A DNA stretch of 7,117 nt from an uncultured Leptotrichia sp. (GTDB taxonomy: Bacteria > Fusobacteriota > Fusobacteriia > Fusobacteriales > Leptotrichiaceae): contig CALIJH010000059.1 of the NCBI GenBank assembly GCA_938017765.1, positions 1 through 7,117 of the forward strand, given 5' to 3'. Every line of letters begins with the position of its first letter. Within the stretch, counting starts at the first letter, position 1. This document shows positions 1-4,974 of the stretch, piece by piece. Position numbers and translations under genes: made by a program. The notes beneath the pieces were generated by a model that saw only the letters and a program-made list of their open reading frames with translations, did not search any database and had not been told where the DNA came from.

Positions 1-103
1 ACGAGTCGGATAATTTTGCATTTGGATCTATATTTTTTGCAATCCCAATTACAACACTTTTTATTCCAAGTTCTGCAATACTTTTATCAATAATAATTTT
101 CAT
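1..103 (-). CDS. Partial 5' end of a probable B3/4 (tRNA-binding-like) domain protein
   Basis: Only the first 34 codons are in the window; the rest lies beyond the left edge. The visible N-terminus begins MKIIIDKSIAELGIKSVV and continues IGIAKNIDPNAKL. It resembles the start of stand-alone B3/4-domain proteins (COG3382 type, related to a domain of phenylalanyl-tRNA synthetase beta), which often open with a short strand, then a 'lgik..vvig.ak.id' stretch. That is a pattern judgement on few residues. The ATG at 103-101 is preceded by a strong Shine-Dalgarno GGAGG (118-114) at 10 nt spacing, so the start is well supported. It lies 124 bp downstream of the peptidase stop codon with no clear terminator between, so read-through from that gene is possible. 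The existence of a gene start is fairly sure; the family name is tentative. Confidence 0.6.
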   Translation of the reverse strand, partial: MKIIIDKSIAELGIKSVVIGIAKNIDPNAKLSDS

Positions 104-227
104 AACAGATATACCTCCATATTACATTACCTATTTTTAAATAAGTACTTATTAGTATTATCTATTTTTTAAATCTTTTTTATTTAAATCTATTTTAGTA
201 ATTTCTATTTCAGCTTTATATTTTTTT
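104..227. other. Short A/T-rich spacer with a 14-bp palindrome
   Basis: This spacer separates the peptidase stop codon (TAG, 230-228) from the start of the partial left-edge gene. It contains a perfect 14-bp palindrome, AATAAGTACTTATT, at 140-153, and two copies of TTTAAATCT at 168-176 and 183-191 (15-bp period). I see no G+C-rich hairpin with a T-run, so no intrinsic terminator for the peptidase gene, and no convincing -35/-10 pair. The palindrome lies about 37 bp upstream of the downstream gene's start codon, where an operator could sit. Confidence 0.35.
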
Positions 228-1310
228 CTATTTAGCTTCTATTATTATGAGTTCCTTATTGCTCTTATTCAAAACTTCTCTTCCGTCTTTTTTGACAACT
301 ACATCATCTTCAATTCTTACTCCGCCCCAGCCGTCAAAATAAAGTCCCGGCTCGGAGGTTACTACCATATTTTCTTTCAGTTCTATATGAGAAGCTGTTG
401 ACAGATAAGGCAACTCATGAATTTCTACTCCTATTCCATGTCCCAGTCCATGTCCGAAATATTCTCCATAACCTTTTTCAGTAAGGAAATTTCTTACAAC
501 TTTATCCACATCGTCAGACATTATTCCTTCTTTTATAGTATTTACACCTAATATCTGTGCTTCAAGGACAAGGTTGTATATTTCTTTATGTCTTTCCGTT
601 ATATTATTCCCATAATAAACGGTTCTCGTCATATCCGAAACATAACCGTTATAGTAGGCACCAAAATCCATTGTGATAAATTCTTCTTTTTGAATTTTTT
701 TATCCGAAGCAACTCCATGAGGCATTGCAGATCTTACACCACTTGCAAGAATTGTCTCAAATGATTTATCTTCGGCTCCCAGTTTTCTCTGGATATATTC
801 CATATAACCTGCTATTTCTTTTTCAGAAACACCTTCTTTTATTATTTTTAATGCTTCACTAAATGCTACATCACTTATTTCTATAGCTTTTTTTATAAAT
901 CCGATTTCTTCTTCGGATTTTATCATTCTTTCATATGTTATTTTTTCTCCTATGGGTACTAATTCAGCTTTAAACACTTCTTTAAATGTCTGATACAGGG
1001 AAAATGTAACATTATGGTCCTCAAATCCTATTTTTTTCAATCCGAGTTTTTCAGCATGTTCACCTACAAATTTTAAAGATCCTCTTGAAACTTCCTTAAA
1101 TTCAAATCCCATTTTGGAAACTTGAGCTTCAGCCTGACTTCTGTATCTAAAATCAGAATAGAAAAAATTTCCTTTTCGTGTGGCAAGGGCAACTCCTGTC
1201 GTACCCGTAAATCCTGCAAAATATCTCAAATTGTATAAATCTGTAAGAAATATACCGTCTACATTAAGTTCATCCAGCAATTTTGCTAATTTTTCAGTTC
1301 TTTTTTCCAT
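228..1310 (-). CDS. Xaa-Pro peptidase / aminopeptidase P family (M24B metallopeptidase)
   Basis: Predicted cytoplasmic metallopeptidase that cleaves Xaa-Pro bonds in peptides (PepP/PepQ-like). The protein is 360 aa, typical of short prolidase-type members. An N-terminal creatinase-like domain (about residues 1-125) contains the family pattern YFAGFTGTTG. A C-terminal pita-bread M24 domain follows. Counting from the chosen start, all five dinuclear-metal ligands are present: D215 (in TMDFGAYYNGY), D226 (SDMTRT), H291 (GHGLGHGIG), E320 (TSEPGLYF) and E334 (VRIEDD). The auxiliary active-site histidines are H198 (MPHG) and H298 (EIHE). I chose the ATG at 1310-1308. It has an AGGCGG ribosome-binding-like sequence 4 nt upstream and matches the usual family N-terminus (MEKR.EKL). 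An in-frame ATG at 1328 would add MTLGGK but has no Shine-Dalgarno. Whether it acts on dipeptides (PepQ) or N-terminal residues of longer peptides (PepP) cannot be told. No signal peptide is seen. Confidence 0.93.
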   Translation of the reverse strand: MEKRTEKLAKLLDELNVDGIFLTDLYNLRYFAGFTGTTGVALATRKGNFFYSDFRYRSQAEAQVSKMGFEFKEVSRGSLKFVGEHAEKLGLKKIGFEDHNVTFSLYQTFKEVFKAELVPIGEKITYERMIKSEEEIGFIKKAIEISDVAFSEALKIIKEGVSEKEIAGYMEYIQRKLGAEDKSFETILASGVRSAMPHGVASDKKIQKEEFITMDFGAYYNGYVSDMTRTVYYGNNITERHKEIYNLVLEAQILGVNTIKEGIMSDDVDKVVRNFLTEKGYGEYFGHGLGHGIGVEIHELPYLSTASHIELKENMVVTSEPGLYFDGWGGVRIEDDVVVKKDGREVLNKSNKELIIIEAK

Positions 1311-1464
1311 TTTTCCGCCTAAAGTCATCTTAAATAAAAATTTTAACTAAAAACTAATTATTTGTATTCATCTATATTCATCGTTTTGGCTATTATTTTT
1401 ATAACTTGACTATTATTTCTATATTTATCCTGTAACTATGACAAAATATAAAACAAATATGTCT

Positions 1465-1493
1465 ATTATAAGCATAATTATTATTTAAGACAA
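1465..1493 (-). promoter_or_regulatory. Candidate promoter P2 of the peptidase gene
   Basis: On the minus strand, TTGTCT (1493-1488) and a perfect TATAAT (1470-1465) are separated by 17 bp. It would give a leader of about 150 nt to the peptidase start. The -35 matches consensus at four of six positions. In DNA this A/T-rich such matches arise by chance, so support is moderate. Confidence 0.4.
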
Positions 1494-1552
1494 CTTTTCT
1501 CCTTTCTTTTTATTTTGTACTTCAATTTTTTATAGTTTCCTCTTTTATATTG

Positions 1553-1581
1553 ATTATACCCCTTATTTTACTATTTTACAA
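1553..1581 (-). promoter_or_regulatory. Candidate promoter P1 of the peptidase gene
   Basis: On the minus strand, TTGTAA (1581-1576) and a perfect TATAAT (1558-1553) lie 17 bp apart. The sequence just before the -10 is GGGG, unusual in this A/T-rich gap. It lies just after the oxidoreductase stop codon. Transcription would start near 1546, giving a leader of about 235 nt, in which two Shine-Dalgarno-like sequences occur without a recognisable gene (AGAGGAAA at 1543-1536 and AAAGGAG at 1505-1499). Confidence 0.45.
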
Positions 1582-1609
1582 TACAAAATTGATAATAATT
1601 TGTTCTAAT

Positions 1610-3232
1610 TTATTTAGAAATATTTTTGTAGTATTCAATAACAGCTTCAGCACATTTTATGCCGTCTACGGCTGCCGACATTATCCCTCCTGCATATCCT
1701 GCACCTTCACCGCATGGAATAATTCCGTCAATGTTTGAAAAAAACTTTTCATTTCTTGGTATTTTCACAGGAGAAGAGCTTCTACTTTCTACAGCCGACA
1801 ATACGGAATCATAGTTCGCAAATCCCTTTATTTTCCTGTCCATTAACTGAATTCCCTCTTTTAAAGAAATATTTATATAATCGGGAAAGCATTCATTCAG
1901 ATTGGCAAATTTATACCCTTTGGCATAGCTCGGCTTTACTTTTCCTAATTTTTTAGATTTTATATTTTTCACAAAATCTCCAAACAACTGAACGGGAGCC
2001 TTATAATCACTACCTCCCAATTCAAAGGCCTTTTCTTCAAGTTTTCTCTGAAATTCAACTCCTGCGAGAACTCCGCCTTCTCCAAAATCATCGGGATACA
2101 CATTTACAAGAATGGCTGAATTTGCATTTTCCAAATTTCTTTTGGAATAACTCATCCCGTTCACAACAAGTCTTCCTTCTTCGCTTGCCGCAGGCACGAC
2201 TACACCTCCGGGGCACATACAGAATGTATATACTCCTCTTCCATTTTCTGATTTTACACTCAATTTATATTCGGCAGCAGGAAGCTTATCGGCAAATTTT
2301 CCATATTGAGAATGATTTATCATAGATTGTTTATGCTCTATTCTCACTCCTACAGAAAAGATTTTTCTTTCCATTTTTATATTTTTTTCGTTCAGCATAT
2401 AAAAAGTATCCCTCGAACTATGCCCTATCGCTAAGATAACTATATCAGTATCTATTTTATAGATTTCATTATGAATTTCATCTTCCGTATCGGATTTATC
2501 GGATAAAATTTCTATTATAGCTTCAGTAATTTTACTATTTTCATAAGTTATTGAAACAAGTTTATTCTGAAATCTGTATTCTCCACCTAAATCTTCTATT
2601 TTTTTTCTTATATTTTTCATTATTCCGATTAGTTTATCAGTACCCACATGCGGTTTTGACATATAGGATATTTTTTTTTCAGCTCCTGCGAGTATAAATT
2701 CCGAATACACTTTCTGCATCCTGAAATTGTTTGTATTTGTCGTCAGCTTACCGTCTGAAAAGGTTCCCGCTCCACCTTCTCCAAACTGAACATTGGAGTA
2801 TTTATTGAATTTTCCGTCTTTAAAAAAATTATAAACATCTTTTTGCCTTTCCTCGACTTTTTTCCCCTGTTCAATTATTATAGGTTTTAGACCTGCTTCA
2901 GCCAGAATAAGTGCCGCAAACAGTCCTGACGGTCCGCTTCCCACTATTACAGGTCTTTTTCTATTCTTCAACTCCACTTTTTCTACAATATATTCAGATT
3001 TTTCCATTTTTCTCACATTGGGAAGATCTTTATATTTATCTTCATTAATTAAAGCAATATCAACTGAATAGACATATATTATATTGTTCTTATTTCTGGC
3101 ATCTATGGCCTGTCCTGTTATTTCAAATGACTTAAATTCTTTTTTGTTTATATCCAGCATATTTTCCACTGCTTTTTTTAAATCATCATCATTATGATTT
3201 ATCGGCATTTTTATATTATTTATTCTTAACAT
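1610..3232 (-). CDS. FAD-dependent oxidoreductase of the uncharacterised COG2509 type
   Basis: A 540-aa predicted soluble flavoprotein of a widespread bacterial family annotated as NAD(P)/FAD-dependent oxidoreductase, with no firmly assigned substrate that I know of. The N-terminal region (about 1-90) is the small alpha/beta segment typical of the family, opening MLRINNIKMPINH. It is followed by a Rossmann FAD site: VIVGSGPSG (95-103) with an acidic E121 at the end of the second strand. The family hallmark GEGGAGTFSDGKL is at 151-163. A second nucleotide-contact strand, VILAIGHSSRD, is at 265-275. CMCPGG at 338-343 carries two cysteines (C338, C340) that could be redox-active. The C-terminal FAD-closing motif CGEGAGYAGGI is at 507-517. 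The ATG at 3232-3230 has AGAGGG four bases upstream. It lies 125 bp downstream of another FAD protein of a different family. No terminator follows; the next promoter-like sequence begins just past its stop. The family is sure, the reaction unknown. Confidence 0.92.
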   Translation of the reverse strand: MLRINNIKMPINHNDDDLKKAVENMLDINKKEFKSFEITGQAIDARNKNNIIYVYSVDIALINEDKYKDLPNVRKMEKSEYIVEKVELKNRKRPVIVGSGPSGLFAALILAEAGLKPIIIEQGKKVEERQKDVYNFFKDGKFNKYSNVQFGEGGAGTFSDGKLTTNTNNFRMQKVYSEFILAGAEKKISYMSKPHVGTDKLIGIMKNIRKKIEDLGGEYRFQNKLVSITYENSKITEAIIEILSDKSDTEDEIHNEIYKIDTDIVILAIGHSSRDTFYMLNEKNIKMERKIFSVGVRIEHKQSMINHSQYGKFADKLPAAEYKLSVKSENGRGVYTFCMCPGGVVVPAASEEGRLVVNGMSYSKRNLENANSAILVNVYPDDFGEGGVLAGVEFQRKLEEKAFELGGSDYKAPVQLFGDFVKNIKSKKLGKVKPSYAKGYKFANLNECFPDYINISLKEGIQLMDRKIKGFANYDSVLSAVESRSSSPVKIPRNEKFFSNIDGIIPCGEGAGYAGGIMSAAVDGIKCAEAVIEYYKNISK

Positions 3233-3357
3233 ATTTCCCTCTTAATTCCTAATTATAAAATTATATGATTAAAAACATTGAAACCGGTATTTATTTATAA
3301 GTCTTTTTTATAAATAAATTTCAAATGTAAATTGATTTTACAGACTGTTACTAAAAT
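3233..3357. promoter_or_regulatory. Intergenic region with 12-bp A/T inverted repeat and candidate -10 elements
   Basis: This gap between the two flavoprotein genes holds a perfect inverted repeat of 12-bp arms (3289-3300 and 3308-3319, 7-nt loop). The arms are all A/T and no T-run follows on the minus strand, so it is a poor terminator. Two TATAAT hexamers on the minus strand (3265-3260 and 3257-3252) could be -10 elements for the downstream oxidoreductase gene, but neither has a good -35. A TTGAAA (3324-3319) lies 19 bp from a TATAAA (3299-3294), which would place the inverted repeat across that promoter's spacer. Confidence 0.3.
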
Positions 3358-4575
3358 TTATATCCCTGCATTTTTTCCTGCAATATATCCTGAAGCCCAT
3401 GCCCACTGTAAATTAAAGCCTCCGCATTCTCCATACACGTCGAGAACTTCTCCTGAAAAATAAAGCCCTTTTATTATTTTTGACTCGAGGGTATCAGTAT
3501 TTACTTCATCTAAGGATATCCCTCCCGCAGTTACTTGAGCATTTTTAAATCCTGTTGTTTCCAGTATATTTATTCTGTATTTTTTCAATGATGTGCAAAG
3601 TTTTCTTATTTCGTTGTCATTTAAGTCTTTTACAGGTTTTGAAAGTTTCTCAATTCCTGACATTTTTGACAAAAATTGACCTAATTTCTTATTTATCATC
3701 CCGTTAAAATAATTTTCCATTGTTAAATGTGCCATTATTTTTTTTCTTTTCCTAAGTAATTCATACAATTCATTATAGTCAAATTTTTTCATAAAATCAA
3801 TTTCAAATTCTACATTTTTATAAAGAGGCATTACAAAAGAGATATTAAACACTACATTTCCTGAAATCCCGTAATCAGTAAAAAGCAATTCTCCGTTATA
3901 AGTACATATTTTCTTGTTATTTCCATAAGCTGTAACCGAAGTATCAGCTTTTATTCCCTGAAGCCCTTTCACTTGATATTTTTCTGTTTTCAGCTGTACT
4001 ATGGCAGGACTTAATTTCGTTATGCTATGTCCAAAATCTTTTGCCAGTTGAAACCCTGACCCGTTTGACCCCAATTCAGGATATGACTGACCTCCTGTCG
4101 AAAGTATTACCCTGTTTGCTTCAATTTTTCTTTTATCTTCTGAAAAGATTTTGAATTTAAAACCGTCTTTCTCAATTTTTCTTACATAAAACTCCGTTTC
4201 TATTTTTATCCCTAACTTTTCCGCTTCAAATCTCAAAGCATCCACTACCGAAGATGCCTGACCGCTCAGAGGATAAACTTTCCCTCTCTCTTCTTCATTA
4301 CATATAATTCCCAATTCATAAAAAAAATCCATAACATTTTGGGGAGTAAAATTATTCAATATATTTTCTATTAATAATATGTTTTTTCCAAAATAATTTG
4401 ATATACTTGCTCTTGCATTAGTCAGATTACATCTTCCGTTTCCTGTTACAAGAACTTTTTTCAAAATTCTTTCTTTTCTTTCCAAAATCGTTACTTTCTT
4501 TCCCGCTTTTCTTGCAGTAATTGCAGCAATCAAACCTGAAGCTCCTCCTCCTATAACTGCTATTTCAGTAGTCAA
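3358..4575 (-). CDS. HI0933-family flavoprotein (NAD(P)/FAD-dependent oxidoreductase; YhiN/YtfP/BaiN-like)
   Basis: A 405-aa predicted cytosolic flavoprotein. It has the FAD Rossmann motif GGGASG (9-14) and E32 ending the second strand. The HI0933 hallmark VLVTGNGRCNLTNA follows at 41-54. Other family blocks are STGGQSYPELGSNGSG (159-174), GELLFTDYGISG (228-239), QVTAGGI (347-353) and the C-terminal FAD-closing block LYFSGEVLDVYGECGGFN (371-388). Members elsewhere have been linked to bile-acid reduction (BaiN) or aminoacetone oxidation, but most, such as E. coli YhiN, have no settled role, so no substrate is given. The start codon is TTG (4575-4573). It is supported by a perfect AAAGGAGG (4590-4583) at 7 nt spacing, and the Rossmann strand begins right after it. 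A candidate promoter lies about 45 bp upstream, behind two terminator hairpins, so the gene is probably transcribed independently of the upstream RNA. Confidence 0.93.
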   Translation of the reverse strand: MTTEIAVIGGGASGLIAAITARKAGKKVTILERKERILKKVLVTGNGRCNLTNARASISNYFGKNILLIENILNNFTPQNVMDFFYELGIICNEEERGKVYPLSGQASSVVDALRFEAEKLGIKIETEFYVRKIEKDGFKFKIFSEDKRKIEANRVILSTGGQSYPELGSNGSGFQLAKDFGHSITKLSPAIVQLKTEKYQVKGLQGIKADTSVTAYGNNKKICTYNGELLFTDYGISGNVVFNISFVMPLYKNVEFEIDFMKKFDYNELYELLRKRKKIMAHLTMENYFNGMINKKLGQFLSKMSGIEKLSKPVKDLNDNEIRKLCTSLKKYRINILETTGFKNAQVTAGGISLDEVNTDTLESKIIKGLYFSGEVLDVYGECGGFNLQWAWASGYIAGKNAGI

Positions 4576-4620
4576 TTTTTATCCTCCTTTATACACTTAT
4601 AAAATTAACTCTTTTATGTA

Positions 4621-4649
4621 ATTGTATCATATTATTTATCAAGTTTCAC
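4621..4649 (-). promoter_or_regulatory. Candidate extended -10 promoter of the HI0933-family gene
   Basis: On the minus strand an extended -10, TGATACAAT (4629-4621), lies 17 bp from a weak -35, GTGAAA (4649-4644, four of six matches). It is placed directly after the second terminator hairpin and would give a leader of roughly 40 nt ending in the strong AAAGGAGG of the flavoprotein gene. Its position after the terminators makes it more believable than its -35 alone would. Confidence 0.5.
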
Positions 4650-4650
4650 T

Positions 4651-4681
4651 AAAAAATCGGAACTTTTACAATTCCGATTTT
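4651..4681 (-). terminator. Second (tandem) intrinsic terminator hairpin
   Basis: Perfect inverted repeat with 10-bp arms (4653-4662 and 4672-4681, core TCGGAA/TTCCGA) and a 9-nt loop. Read on the minus strand it runs into six Ts (4656-4651). The plus-strand reading has only four Ts and no gene upstream. It sits 12 bp after the first terminator of the candidate small RNA and just before the next gene's promoter, so it looks like a back-up terminator or insulator. Confidence 0.65.
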
Positions 4682-4692
4682 ATGATAAAAGT

Positions 4693-4716
4693 AAAAAACG
4701 AGCCGTGTGCTCGTTT
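4693..4716 (-). terminator. Intrinsic terminator of the candidate small RNA
   Basis: On the minus strand, AAACGAGC, a 5-nt loop ACACG and GCTCGTTT form a perfect 8-bp stem (4716-4696) with a G+C-rich core. Six Ts (4698-4693) overlap its foot. This is a textbook rho-independent terminator, oriented so that it ends a minus-strand transcript starting near 4767. The plus-strand reading lacks a T-run. Confidence 0.8.
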
Positions 4717-4767
4717 CTTGTATGAAAGAAGTCTAAATGTAGAGATGGGGCGTCTCTCTTAGACAAC
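4693..4767 (-). ncRNA. Candidate small structured RNA, about 75 nt
   Basis: A strong promoter ends just upstream of a compact set of hairpins closed by an intrinsic terminator, with no ATG anywhere in the transcript. Predicted 5' end is near G4767. Hairpin 1 is compound: GUCUAA (4764-4759) pairs with UUAGAC (4736-4731), and inside it AGAGA (4757-4753) pairs with UCUCU (4745-4741), leaving a 7-nt loop CGCCCCA (4752-4746) plus a one-base bulge and a 4-base bulge (ACAU). Hairpin 2 is weak: UUCUU (4730-4726) with AAGAA (4719-4715), whose last two bases overlap the terminator stem. Hairpin 3 is the terminator. The shape fits a stand-alone regulatory RNA. I do not recognise it as tRNA, SRP RNA, 6S, tmRNA or a riboswitch I know. 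Alternatively it could be an attenuator leader for the downstream flavoprotein, but that gene has its own promoter after the terminators. No structure prediction or homology search was run. Confidence 0.6.
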
Positions 4768-4770
4768 ATA

Positions 4771-4799
4771 TTTATACCACTCTTTTTGATAATTGTCAA
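4771..4799 (-). promoter_or_regulatory. Near-consensus promoter driving the candidate small RNA
   Basis: On the minus strand a perfect -35 TTGACA (4799-4794), exactly 17 bp and TATAAA (4776-4771), with an extended -10 TGG just before the hexamer (4779-4777). It is the best promoter in the window. Upstream (4800-4850) are A and T tracts containing two A/T palindromes (AATTTTAAAATT at 4804-4815, ATTTTAAAAT at 4831-4840), resembling an UP element. No protein gene starts within 190 bp downstream. Confidence 0.75.
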
Positions 4800-4862
4800 T
4801 AGTAATTTTAAAATTTTTTTTCTTTTTTTGATTTTAAAATTTCAAAAACACTTCACTTTTAG

Positions 4863-4946
4863 AAAATATGGGCTTTCCACTTTTTGTCTTTTTTAAAAAT
4901 TATCGTTTTTTAAATTTTAATTTAATTGTCTAGAAACCCATATTTT
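4863..4946. repeat. Inverted repeat between ilvE and the small RNA gene
   Basis: AAAATATGGG (4863-4872) and its exact complement CCCATATTTT (4937-4946) flank 64 bp. Pairing can continue inward as GGGCTTTC against GAAACCC with one extra base. The interior is nearly all A/T and has its own weak TTTAAAAA/TTTTTAAA pairing. It starts about 30 bp after the ilvE stop codon. It may be a large 3'-end hairpin for ilvE mRNA, since the minus-strand reading ends in TTTT, or a remnant of a small mobile element. Neither is proven. Confidence 0.45.
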
Positions 4947-4974
4947 ACTATATTTGTTCATATATTCATATTTT

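Noticed and set aside
1425..1475. A 16-codon ATG frame encoding a hydrophobic peptide (MLIIDIFVLYFVIVTG) in the peptidase leader.
   Set aside because: The nearest ribosome-binding-like sequence is over 20 nt away, and A/T-rich DNA yields hydrophobic short frames by chance.
1481..1525. A 14-codon lysine-rich TTG frame in the same leader, as a possible leader peptide.
   Set aside because: The upstream AGAGGAAA is about 13 nt from the TTG, too far for good initiation, and the Lys content is what A-rich DNA gives by chance.
4680..4766. An open frame of about 28 codons starting with TTG runs through the candidate small RNA and its terminator.
   Set aside because: The TTG would be one base from the predicted 5' end with no ribosome-binding site, and the frame crosses the terminator stem and T-run. 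The hairpin organisation explains the sequence better.
4693..4767. tRNA, SRP RNA, 6S RNA, preQ1 or mini-ykkC riboswitch as identity of the structured RNA.
   Set aside because: No T-loop GTTCGA or CCA end, no SRP GGAAGCAGC-type core, too short for 6S, and the loops do not carry the conserved riboswitch sequences.
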